Source: a bacterium
GTDB lineage: Bacteria; Latescibacterota; UBA2968; UBA8231
Direction: 5' to 3'
Assembly: GCA_027593305.1 (NCBI GenBank)
Contig: JAQCJA010000268.1
Location: 1 to 6,633, forward strand
Length of the DNA stretch: 6,633 nt
Shown piece by piece: positions 1 to 5,929 of this stretch (position 1 is the first letter of the stretch; each line of letters starts with the position of its first letter). A program made the position numbers and the translations under genes. The notes beneath the pieces are model-generated. The model had not been told where the DNA came from, did no database searches, and saw only the letters and a list, made by a program, of their open reading frames with translations.

Positions 1-1829
1 ATTTCGGCGGTCAATACGCCCATCTCATCGCCAATCGGATCCGCCGACTGAACGTTTGGGCTGAGATCCGTTCACCCGACACACCCGTTGAAGAGTTGCG
101 CCACGCGGACGGGCTGATCCTTTCCGGCGGTCCCTCGAGTGTCTATGCCGATGATCGACCGCCATTTGCGGCGGCGATCCTCAAAGCGGGCCTACCCATT
201 CTGGGGTTGTGTTACGGACATCAGTTGTTGTGCCATATGCTCGGCGGCAAAGTGGCACGCGGACAACGGCACGAGTATGGCGCAGCGGCGTTGTCCATCG
301 CCTCTGCCACGGGCGTGCTTGCCGGCCTGCAGCCATCGGAACGCGTGTGGATGAGCCATCGAGACCTGGTACTGGGTGTCCCGGAGGGTTTTGCCGTTCT
401 CGCCAGCACGGGCGACTGTCCGATTGCCGCCATGGGTGATGACAGGCAACGGATCTATGGACTGCAGTTCCACCCCGAGGTGACACACACCGAATCGGGG
501 TTGAAGATCCTCGACAATTTCATCGACCTGTGCGATTGTGATCGCGATTGGACGATGCAGAATTTCATCGAGTTGGAAACCGCGCGGTTACAGAAACAGA
601 CAGAGGGCAGAAAAGTCTTTCTGCTGGTCTCCGGCGGCGTCGATTCCACGGTGGCTTTTCTGTTGCTGAACCAGGCCCTTGGTGAGGATCGGGTGCTCGG
701 GCTGCACATCGACAACGGGTTCATGCGCAAAGGTGAAACGGCTCTGGTCAAGCAGTTGCTCAATGACTCAGGCTTCACCAACCTCGAGGTCGTTGATGCC
801 AGCGCTGAGTTCCTGCAGCGTGTTGCCGGAGTGGCCGAACCCGAAGAGAAGCGCCGGCATATCGGTGAAGAGTTCATCGAGGTGCGGGACCGGGAACTGA
901 CCCGCCTCAAGCTGGATCCGGACGAATGGCTGCTGGGACAGGGCACACTCTACACCGACACCATCGAATCAGGCGGCACGGCACACGCCGAGGTGATCAA
1001 GACCCACCACAATCGCGTCGGCGTGATCGAGCAACTGCTTGCCGAGGGTAAGGTCGTCGAGCCCCTTGCTCAGCTCTACAAGGACGAAGTCCGGATGCTC
1101 GGCGAAACACTGGGCGTGCCGCATCATCTGGTATGGCGACATCCATTTCCTGGCCCGGGCCTGGCGGTTCGTTGCCTGTGCGCCGATGCCGCCATCATCG
1201 CCGCCGCCTCGGCAAACGGTGCCGTCGACGCCAAGGAGTTCGCCGCCATCACGGCAAAAGCCCTGGCTGGCACGGATCTCAGAGTCGACGTCCTGCCGTT
1301 GCGCAGTGTGGGTGTTCAGGGTGATGGCCGGACCTACGCACACCCCGCCGTGCTGACCTGCGAAGCGGGCGCGTTTTATCCCGGCGAGAACGGGGCGGCA
1401 ACCTGGGATGATCTGGAGCGGGTATCGACGGAACTGACCAACTCGACACCTGCCATCAACCGCGTGCTGTTTCAACTGGGGCCGCGCAAGCGTCTCGTGC
1501 AGCGGCTGCGTCAGGGCTTTCTGACACAGGACCGTCTGGACATGCTGCGGGAAGCCGACGCCATCGTCATGAACGCCCTCGTCAGCCACGAATTGATGGC
1601 GCAGGTGACGCAGATGCCGACGGTGCTCGTGCCGTTGTCGTCGGACGGGACAGCTGAGAGCGTGGTCCTGCGACCGATTACGACAGATGACTTCATGACG
1701 GCGCGCTTCGATCGGCTGCCGACGAGGTTTCTGTCAGAGGTGACAGAGGCGATTCTGCAGATCGATGGCATCGAAGCGGTGTACTACGATGTGACGCACA
1801 AGCCACCTGGTACGGTGGAATGGGAATGA
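1..1829 (+). CDS. guaA: GMP synthase (glutamine-hydrolysing), long form, 5' end missing
   Basis: Makes GMP from XMP, ATP and glutamine in the cytoplasm, the last step of guanine nucleotide synthesis. The frame is open from the window edge (first full codon at nt 3, reading FGGQYAHLIANRIRRL, the usual N-terminus after an Asp), so only about ten residues and the start codon are missing; the TTG at 96 is not the start. Numbering from nt 3: class I glutamine amidotransferase domain, about 1-180, with GLCYGHQ (nucleophile Cys70) and FHPE (His157, Glu159); ATP-pyrophosphatase domain with P-loop SGGVDS at 210-215 and IKTHHN; dimerisation domain from HPFPGPG (His380) to the C-terminal KPPGTVEWE. The fragment has 608 residues against about 525 for E. 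coli GuaA. The extra length lies in an expanded dimerisation domain, like the eukaryotic enzyme (about 690 residues). Identification is certain. No guaB is visible; it may lie upstream. Confidence 0.97.
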   Translation, partial: FGGQYAHLIANRIRRLNVWAEIRSPDTPVEELRHADGLILSGGPSSVYADDRPPFAAAILKAGLPILGLCYGHQLLCHMLGGKVARGQRHEYGAAALSIASATGVLAGLQPSERVWMSHRDLVLGVPEGFAVLASTGDCPIAAMGDDRQRIYGLQFHPEVTHTESGLKILDNFIDLCDCDRDWTMQNFIELETARLQKQTEGRKVFLLVSGGVDSTVAFLLLNQALGEDRVLGLHIDNGFMRKGETALVKQLLNDSGFTNLEVVDASAEFLQRVAGVAEPEEKRRHIGEEFIEVRDRELTRLKLDPDEWLLGQGTLYTDTIESGGTAHAEVIKTHHNRVGVIEQLLAEGKVVEPLAQLYKDEVRMLGETLGVPHHLVWRHPFPGPGLAVRCLCADAAIIAAASANGAVDAKEFAAITAKALAGTDLRVDVLPLRSVGVQGDGRTYAHPAVLTCEAGAFYPGENGAATWDDLERVSTELTNSTPAINRVLFQLGPRKRLVQRLRQGFLTQDRLDMLREADAIVMNALVSHELMAQVTQMPTVLVPLSSDGTAESVVLRPITTDDFMTARFDRLPTRFLSEVTEAILQIDGIEAVYYDVTHKPPGTVEWE

Positions 1830-1892
1830 CGGCGCAGGTCGGCGGCGCTGATTGGCTGATCATAGTCGACGGTTGTTCAAGCGCCTCGCCTC

Positions 1893-1918
1893 GCCATTCA
1901 CTGAACTGCGTGAATGGC
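1893..1918. other. Hairpin in repeat copy 1
   Basis: GCCATTCAC (1893-1901) pairs perfectly with GTGAATGGC (1910-1918) around the 8-base loop TGAACTGC. There is no T-run after it on either strand, so it is not a standard Rho-independent terminator. Being just behind guaA, it could still protect the 3' end of the transcript or help stop it. Confidence 0.7.
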
Positions 1919-1986
1919 TGCGGTGGCGCAGGTCGGCGGCGCTGATTGGTTGATCATAGTTGACGGTTGTTCAAGCGCCTCGCCTC

Positions 1987-2012
1987 GCCATTCACTGAAC
2001 TGCGTGAATGGC
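1987..2012. other. Hairpin in repeat copy 2
   Basis: The same 9-bp stem and 8-base loop as in copy 1 (arms 1987-1995 and 2004-2012). All bases of stem and loop are unchanged, while the four copy differences fall outside it. This fits, but does not prove, selection on the hairpin. Confidence 0.7.
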
Positions 2013-2060
2013 TACGCTGGCGCTGCGTCTTGACACAGATCTCTTTTGCAGTTCATACAT

Positions 2061-2067
2061 GGAGGAG
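2061..2067 (+). promoter_or_regulatory. Strong ribosome binding site for the TGA-containing gene
   Basis: GGAGGAG lies five bases before the ATG at 2073. It is the strongest Shine-Dalgarno sequence in this part of the window and fixes the start. A site this good argues that the gene is translated and is not a decayed remnant. Confidence 0.85.
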
Positions 2068-2072
2068 ACCAT

Positions 2073-2354
2073 ATGAGTGAATCGGACAATCTGGAGTTCA
2101 AGCCGCGGGCCAGGGGCCTGATCATTGGTGGCCTGCCCTGGTTGGCGCGCATTTCCGACAAGGCTCGCGCCCGCGCGGCAGGTCGGCTTGGAGCCTACCT
2201 CTATCCCTGAGGCGCGGACGCGCGCTTCCTGGAGGGAGCGGAGATGTCGTCTGACGAGTTCACCAAACTGGTGGCATCCTGCGTCAATGACGACGAACTC
2301 ATCGCCAGAATGAAGGAACACATCGAGAAAACATCAGCGCAGCCGATCAGCTGA
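2073..2354 (+). CDS. Candidate selenoprotein, DUF5069-like, in-frame TGA read as Sec46
   Basis: A protein of 93 residues if the TGA at 2208-2210 is read as selenocysteine; otherwise a 45-residue product. The start is fixed by the RBS at 2061-2067. Residues 1-45 contain GLPWLARISDKARARAAG and end GAYLYP before the TGA. The same frame then runs 47 more residues (GADARFLEGAEMSSDEFTKL, then DDELIARMKEHIEK) to a TGA at 2352-2354. I recognise DUF5069 from memory: family members show a similar pattern, GG.v.l.R..DK.RA..AG..GEY...C..D..F, then an acidic helical half. In that pattern the conserved Cys falls exactly on the TGA. Cys-to-TGA replacement with homology on both sides is the classic selenoprotein signature, and a SECIS-like hairpin follows. 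The function of DUF5069 is not known to me; a redox role is inferred only from Sec. Cys70 is the only other Cys or Sec residue. The alternative is a pseudogene with one nonsense mutation. Convergent with tyrS, 27 bp away. Confidence 0.75.
2208..2248 (+). promoter_or_regulatory. Putative bacterial SECIS element with its UGA
   Basis: After the TGA (2208-2210), CGCTTCC (2223-2229) pairs with GGGAGCG (2234-2240): seven pairs including one G-U, closing the loop TGGA (2230-2233). A possible lower stem pairs GAC (2217-2219) with GTC (2246-2248). The apical loop begins 20 nt after the last base of the TGA and has a G at its second position. Both agree with the bacterial SECIS pattern as I know it (loop about 16-37 nt downstream, a G among the first two loop bases). 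SelB would bind here with Sec-tRNA. By-eye fold only. Confidence 0.6.
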
Positions 2355-2381
2355 CAGGGCAGGGCGGCGCGGCAATCCGAC

Positions 2382-3632
2382 CTACTGGATCAGGAAGTAC
2401 TTGTTCTTGCCGCGGCGCACGACGATGTACTTTCCGTGCAGACCATCGGACTTCCTCACGGTGTGCGACTCGTCGGCGCAACGGTCACCGTTGAGGGAGA
2501 TCGCGTTCTGGCTGATGTCCTGTCGGGCCTGTCGTTTGGATGATGAGACGCCCGCCGCCACGAGCAGGTCGACCAGATCCTGCTCGTCGCCTTCCATAGT
2601 GTGCGTCGGCACGTCGTGGAAAGCCAACTGCAGTTCGTCTTCCTCCAGTTCCTGCAACTCTCCATAGAACAGGGCACGTGAGATCCTCTCGGCTTTGAGA
2701 GCCGTCTGCTTGCCGTGTACGAGGGCCGTCACTTCGTGGGCCAGGGCGCGCTGCGCCTCGCGGGCACCGGGATTGGTGGTGACGGTTTCCTCCAGCTGGA
2801 TGATCTCGTCGACGCTGAGGAAGGTGAACACCTTCAAGTAGTTGACGACGGAACGATCGTCCGTGTTCACCCAGAACTGGTAGAATTCGTACGGCGTGGT
2901 ACGTTCCGGCGACAGCCAGATGGCGCCGGCTTCGGTCTTGCCGAACTTGGTGCCGTCCGCTGTGGTCACCAGTGGGCAGGTCAACCCGAAGCAGCTGCCG
3001 CCGACGGCGCGGCGGATCAGGTCGGAGCCGGCCGTGATGTTGCCCCACTGATCCGAGCCGCCGATCTGCAGTTCGCAGTCATGACGTCTGTAGAGTTCGA
3101 GAAAATCGTAGGCCTGCAGGATCATGTAGCTGAACTCGGTGTACGAAATGCCGGTCTCCAGGCGCGATTTCACCGAGTCCTTGGCCAACATGTAGGGAAT
3201 GGGGAAGTGCTTGCCCACGTCCCGCATCAATTCGATGGCACCAATCGACCCCAGCCAATCGTAGTTGTTGACCATCTGCGCCGGGTTGGTCCCGGAGTCG
3301 AAGTCCAGAAAGGGCTCCATCTGGCTGCGGATCTTCCGTGTGAACTCGTCCACCACCTCGGCCGTGTTCAGTGCCCGCTCCTGGGATTTGCCCCCCGGGT
3401 CACCGATCATCCCGGTGCCGCCGCCGACGAGGGCGATGGGCCGGTGGCCGGCGCGCTGGAAGCGGGTGAGGATCAGCAGCGTTGCCAGGTTGCCCACGGT
3501 GAGGCTGTCCGCCGTGGGATCGAAACCACCGTAGAGCGTGATCGGTCCCCTGGCGAGTCGTTCGGCGAGGCCATCGGCATCGGTGACCTGGTAGAGCTGG
3601 CCGCGGAAGGCGAGTTCTTCGAGCAGGGTCAT
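2382..3632 (-). CDS. tyrS: Tyrosyl-tRNA synthetase
   Basis: Class I synthetase charging tRNA-Tyr, cytoplasmic homodimer. I chose the ATG at 3632 (416 residues) because MTLLEELAFRG aligns with the N-terminus of the Bacillus enzyme and a weak AGAG lies upstream. In-frame starts at 3662 (TTG), 3659 and 3653 have no ribosome binding site. Numbered from 3632: nucleotide-fold signature YGGFDPTADSL (34-44) followed by TVGN (45-48) in place of HIGH; QIGGSDQWGN tyrosine-site motif; KFGKT as the KMSKS loop; C-terminal S4 RNA-binding domain (SSSKRQARQDISQNAI, RRGKNKYFLIQ). The overall sequence is closer to the Bacillus type than to E. coli TyrS. Oddity: both histidines of HIGH are replaced (Thr45, Asn48), and Gly35 stands at the Bacillus Cys35 position. 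It has its own promoter and a leader with a terminator, so attenuation is likely. Confidence 0.95.
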   Translation of the reverse strand: MTLLEELAFRGQLYQVTDADGLAERLARGPITLYGGFDPTADSLTVGNLATLLILTRFQRAGHRPIALVGGGTGMIGDPGGKSQERALNTAEVVDEFTRKIRSQMEPFLDFDSGTNPAQMVNNYDWLGSIGAIELMRDVGKHFPIPYMLAKDSVKSRLETGISYTEFSYMILQAYDFLELYRRHDCELQIGGSDQWGNITAGSDLIRRAVGGSCFGLTCPLVTTADGTKFGKTEAGAIWLSPERTTPYEFYQFWVNTDDRSVVNYLKVFTFLSVDEIIQLEETVTTNPGAREAQRALAHEVTALVHGKQTALKAERISRALFYGELQELEEDELQLAFHDVPTHTMEGDEQDLVDLLVAAGVSSSKRQARQDISQNAISLNGDRCADESHTVRKSDGLHGKYIVVRRGKNKYFLIQ

Positions 3633-3659
3633 TGGTAATTTCTCTGCAGTCATAGTCAT

Positions 3660-3685
3660 CAATCAGGGTCATCAATCAGGGTCAT
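3660..3685 (-). repeat. 13-bp tandem repeat upstream of tyrS start
   Basis: On the - strand, ATGACCCTGATTG occurs twice back to back (3685-3673 and 3672-3660). The next 13 bases (3659-3647, ATGACTATGACTG) are a diverged copy. The first nine bases, ATGACCCTG, recur as the tyrS start itself (3632-3624). The 13-base period shifts frame at each copy, so these are not extra in-frame N-terminal residues, but they place several ATG codons just before the gene. Confidence 0.85.
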
Positions 3686-3697
3686 CTGTCTGGCATG

Positions 3698-3754
3698 AAA
3701 AAACCCCCGGGATGAACGTCAGTGAGGCTGACCTCGAACGTCCGTACTCGGGGG
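3698..3754 (-). terminator. Rho-independent terminator in tyrS leader
   Basis: Read on the - strand, CCCCCG (3754-3749) pairs with CGGGGG (3709-3704), followed at once by six T (3703-3698). The arm between holds further pairing: GTCAG with CTGAC, and GGA with TCC. It lies 65 bp before the tyrS start and downstream of the tyrS promoter. No gene on this strand ends nearby, so it most likely acts as an attenuator for tyrS. Confidence 0.75.
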
Positions 3755-3870
3755 CGGGCTTTGGGCAAGGCAGTCGCGGAACCAACCTGGCACGCTAGGG
3801 CAGACGCACCCCGGTGAGCACGGGGAGGATGTCGACGCAGCGTCGGTATCGGCGTTGATCGCGAAGCATG
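3698..3870 (-). promoter_or_regulatory. tyrS leader with T-box-like motif (candidate tRNA-sensing attenuator)
   Basis: The 14-mer AGGTTGGTTCCGCG (- strand, 3788-3775) fits the T-box consensus AGGGTGGNACCGCG at 12 of 14 positions. The variable base is T, as expected to pair with the A discriminator base of tRNA-Tyr. GCG of the motif can pair with CGC at 3756-3754, and the adjacent CC can pair with the motif GG. This would form an antiterminator whose 3' side overlaps the terminator stem at 3749-3754, the layout of a T-box switch. Against it: one mismatch falls in the conserved ACC of the bulge, only about 80 nt separate the predicted transcript start from the motif, and I could not draw a convincing stem I with a Tyr codon. 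A GATACC segment upstream contains TAC. Confidence 0.4.
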
Positions 3871-3876
3871 CGTGGC

Positions 3877-3906
3877 AATATACCGGAAGTCTGTCGGGGA
3901 CGTCAA
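3877..3906 (-). promoter_or_regulatory. Sigma70-type promoter for tyrS
   Basis: On the - strand, TTGACG (3906-3901) and TATATT (3882-3877) are separated by 18 bp; each matches its consensus at five of six positions. Transcription would start near 3870, giving a leader of about 240 nt before tyrS that includes the terminator at 3698-3754. Confidence 0.6.
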
Positions 3907-3914
3907 ACGGGGAT

Positions 3915-3948
3915 GTCGAGGGATTTTCCCACATGGCTGGTTCTCGAC
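3915..3948. other. Inverted repeat between the divergent genes
   Basis: GTCGAG (3915-3920) and CTCGAC (3943-3948) are perfect inverted arms, 22 bases apart. Inside is a smaller palindrome, GGGATTTTCCC (3920-3930). The element sits just upstream of the predicted tyrS promoter and about 50 bp before the aldo/keto reductase start. It could be an operator for a dimeric regulator or an RNA hairpin in the reductase leader. The arms are short, so chance is possible. Confidence 0.35.
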
Positions 3949-3982
3949 TATCTTGCACCGTGACAACAACGACAACCGACAC

Positions 3983-3989
3983 AGGAGAG
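3983..3989 (+). promoter_or_regulatory. Ribosome binding site fixing the first reductase start
   Basis: AGGAGAG lies five bases before the ATG at 3995. The reading frame stays open upstream to 3872, but that extension has no ribosome binding site and adds residues without family resemblance. The site therefore decides for 3995. Confidence 0.85.
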
Positions 3990-3994
3990 CCCTT

Positions 3995-4846
3995 ATGCCC
4001 ATTCCGACACGCACACTTGGCAAGACCGGAGAAACTGTATCCGCCCTCGGTCTGGGCGGGGTCTGCTGGAACCTGCTGGATGACGATGCCGAAGCCGTGA
4101 AGATCGTGCATCGCGCCATCGACCTGGGCATCACCTATCTGGATACCGCTTCGGGGTACAAGGACTGCGAACGCAAGCTCGGTCTGGCACTGAAGGAGCG
4201 GGACCGGGACGGCCTGTTCGTCACCGGCAAGTGCATCAAGCGCTCCGGTGATGACGTGAAGCGAGAGATCGCCAGGAGCTTCGAGGCTCTGGATGTGGAG
4301 ACGATCGATCTCATGCAGCTGCATGCCATCGATCAGCAGGAAGGGCTGCTCACGGATGTGCTGAAGTCGGATGGTGCCCTGCGCGTCATCGAGGAGTATC
4401 AGAAGGCGGGCAAGATCCGCTTTGTCGGGCTGACGGGGCATACCTTCCCGGCCAACTTCGTGCAGATGATCGGCGAGTACGATTTCGATACGGTGCTCAA
4501 TCCCATGGGTGCTCCCAACCGCGTGTGGAACGATTTCTCCACGACGTCGATTCCCGCAGCTCGCGGCAAGGGCATGGGCATTATCGGCATGAAGGTCATG
4601 GCGTATGGGCAGATCCCGGCAGAGCATTGCGGCCTGTTCCTGCACTATTCCATGGGTCTGGATATCGACGTGGCCATCGTCGGCATGGATACCATCGAAC
4701 AGGTGGAGGAGAATGTCCGTCTGGCGGAGGCCTTCGCGCCGCTGTCCAGTCAGGATGAACGCTTGCTGTTTGATGAGGCGATGAAGGTCGCTGTCGGCGA
4801 CAAGAAGAAGCTGTTCTGGCTGCCCGAGGTGCGGGCGGCGGGGTAA
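3995..4846 (+). CDS. Aldo/keto reductase family oxidoreductase
   Basis: A 283-residue soluble TIM-barrel enzyme that should reduce an aldehyde or ketone (or oxidise an alcohol) with NAD(P)H. The N-terminus RTLGKTGETVSALGLGG is typical. The catalytic tetrad is complete: Asp50 and Tyr55 in LDTASGYKDCERKLG, Lys79 in FVTGKCIK, His110 in LMQLHAID. GKIRFVGLTGH (139-149) and the late IVGMDTIEQVEENV match later barrel strands and the cofactor-binding end. No signal peptide or membrane segment. First gene of a likely three-gene operon; the next gene begins 43 bp downstream. The substrate cannot be told; neighbours suggest a sugar or an alcohol released by the SGNH hydrolase, which is inference. It is a different subfamily from the second reductase here. 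I see no obvious promoter of its own. Confidence 0.93.
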   Translation: MPIPTRTLGKTGETVSALGLGGVCWNLLDDDAEAVKIVHRAIDLGITYLDTASGYKDCERKLGLALKERDRDGLFVTGKCIKRSGDDVKREIARSFEALDVETIDLMQLHAIDQQEGLLTDVLKSDGALRVIEEYQKAGKIRFVGLTGHTFPANFVQMIGEYDFDTVLNPMGAPNRVWNDFSTTSIPAARGKGMGIIGMKVMAYGQIPAEHCGLFLHYSMGLDIDVAIVGMDTIEQVEENVRLAEAFAPLSSQDERLLFDEAMKVAVGDKKKLFWLPEVRAAG

Positions 4847-4889
4847 CTGATATATCCCACAGGTCTGGCGGCACGCGAAGGGAGAGAAC

Positions 4890-5852
4890 ATGCAGGTGCA
4901 TGGCGAGAGTCTGGTGCTGGCACTGAGCACGCCGGGTAGTTTGTGCTTCGACCGTGTTGTCGAGGGCAGCCTGGCGGTCCGCAGCACGTACCTGGCAGAC
5001 CGGGAAGACAGTGTCGTCTACCAGGAGGGCGTCGACTACGTGGTCGACTATGCGCAGGGCACCGTGGCCCGCGCGCAGATCTCGACGATGCCGGACTTCG
5101 CCAGCAACGCTCTCTATGGCCTGAAAGACTTCGACCACACGCAGTTCCCCGATTACAGCAACCATCCTTTCTTCGTCTGGGTCGACTACACAACGGCGAA
5201 TGGCAGCCCCTGGGCCCAGCCCAACGATCAGGCTCTCCCCCTCGCCAACACCCGTGCACGACTCGAGGCGGGCGGCCTGTTTCGCATCGTCTCCTATGGC
5301 GACAGCATCGCCGCCGGTGGTGAGGCGTCGACTCCCGACCGGCGTTTCCAGGCGATGTTCGGCACCTACCTGCAGGAGCAGTTTCCCCGGGCGGCGATCG
5401 AGGTCGAGGATGCCTCCATTTCCGGTTACGCCTCGGCGCAGGGCATTGAGCGGTGGGACCAGTACATCGGCAGGACGAGCCCGGATCTGGTGCTGATGGG
5501 CTGGGGTATGAACGACCACAACGTGGGCAACACCGAACCGCAACAGTTCCAGGAAAATCTGGTGACCCTGGTCGGCATGATCCGCGAGCGCAAGGGGGCC
5601 GAAGTGATACTTTTTTCGGCCTTCCCGCCCAACGACGATTGGCACTACGGCACGCACCGTATGGGCCTCTATGCCGAAGCCACCCAACGGGCCGCCGCCG
5701 ACACCACGAGTGCCTACGTCGACGTCTGGAGCACCTGGCAGATGGTGCTCCGGCGCAAAGACCAGTCCTCGCTGCTGGGCAACAACATCAATCACCCGAA
5801 CGATTTTGGTCACTGGCTCTACGAACAGGCCTTCGAGGCGATGCGCTTCTAG
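4890..5852 (+). CDS. SGNH/GDSL-family hydrolase
   Basis: A 320-residue protein started by ATG with AAGGGAG before it. The SGNH domain spans about 131-320 with all four blocks: Ser139 in SYGDSIAAG (nucleophile), Gly179 in SISGYAS, Asn208 in GWGMNDHN, and Asp305/His308 in NHPNDFGH (catalytic pair). Such enzymes hydrolyse esters, often acetyl or acyl groups on carbohydrates; the substrate here is unknown. Residues 1-130 form a separate, probably beta-rich N-terminal region with EGVDYVVDYAQGTVAR and HPFFVWVDYT, which I cannot assign to a named family; it may bind a ligand. I see no signal peptide, so a cytoplasmic site is likely unless export uses another route. Placed between two aldo/keto reductases, probably co-transcribed. 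Confidence 0.9.
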   Translation: MQVHGESLVLALSTPGSLCFDRVVEGSLAVRSTYLADREDSVVYQEGVDYVVDYAQGTVARAQISTMPDFASNALYGLKDFDHTQFPDYSNHPFFVWVDYTTANGSPWAQPNDQALPLANTRARLEAGGLFRIVSYGDSIAAGGEASTPDRRFQAMFGTYLQEQFPRAAIEVEDASISGYASAQGIERWDQYIGRTSPDLVLMGWGMNDHNVGNTEPQQFQENLVTLVGMIRERKGAEVILFSAFPPNDDWHYGTHRMGLYAEATQRAAADTTSAYVDVWSTWQMVLRRKDQSSLLGNNINHPNDFGHWLYEQAFEAMRF

Positions 5853-5929
5853 GCCCATTGAACGCGGCATGGCTGCCCGCCGAATGTCGAGCACAGACCA
5901 GCAATCCCATACAGGGGGGAGACAGTCGC

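Larger units (their letters stand above)
1831..2018. repeat. 94-bp unit, two tandem copies
   Basis: Copies at 1831-1924 and 1925-2018 match at 90 of 94 positions; the differences are at 1856/1950, 1867/1961, 1920/2014 and 1923/2017. The first copy begins two bases after the guaA stop codon. A third copy seems to begin at 2019 but matches for only about five bases. Each copy has a GC-rich left part, a TGATCA palindrome and a hairpin near its right end. The unit encodes no convincing protein. It may be a local duplication or a dispersed intergenic repeat; a single window cannot decide. Confidence 0.95.

Noticed and set aside
96..98. TTG as the guaA start
   Set aside because: The frame is open to the left edge and encodes conserved GuaA N-terminal residues.
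1831..2018. CRISPR array or integron attC site
   Set aside because: Only two contiguous long copies with no spacers, and no attC core sites.
2030..2059. TTGACA at 2030-2035 as a -35 box for the candidate selenoprotein gene
   Set aside because: The best -10 at 17-18 bp spacing is poor (about 3/6), and the start of transcription would fall inside the ribosome binding site.
2073..2210. A plain 45-residue protein ending at the first TGA
   Set aside because: Family-like sequence continues in the same frame for 47 codons after the TGA, and the stop lies in the middle of the domain. A nonsense-mutated pseudogene remains possible but explains neither the Cys position nor the hairpin.
1992..2321. 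Antisense reading frame of 109 residues over the candidate selenoprotein gene
   Set aside because: It spans the tandem repeat, has no family resemblance, and overlaps a frame with strong RBS and homology.
2715..3638. 307-residue + strand frame opposite tyrS
   Set aside because: Low-complexity shadow of a certain tyrS gene in GC-rich DNA.
3924..3954. TATCTT at 3949 as a -10 box for the reductase operon
   Set aside because: No acceptable -35 at 16-18 bp; too weak to call.
3719..4987. 422-residue - strand frame over the first reductase
   Set aside because: Shadow frame; the + strand gene has a full AKR catalytic tetrad and a ribosome binding site.
4596..5894. 432-residue - strand frame over the SGNH hydrolase
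   Set aside because: Shadow frame of a gene with all four SGNH blocks.
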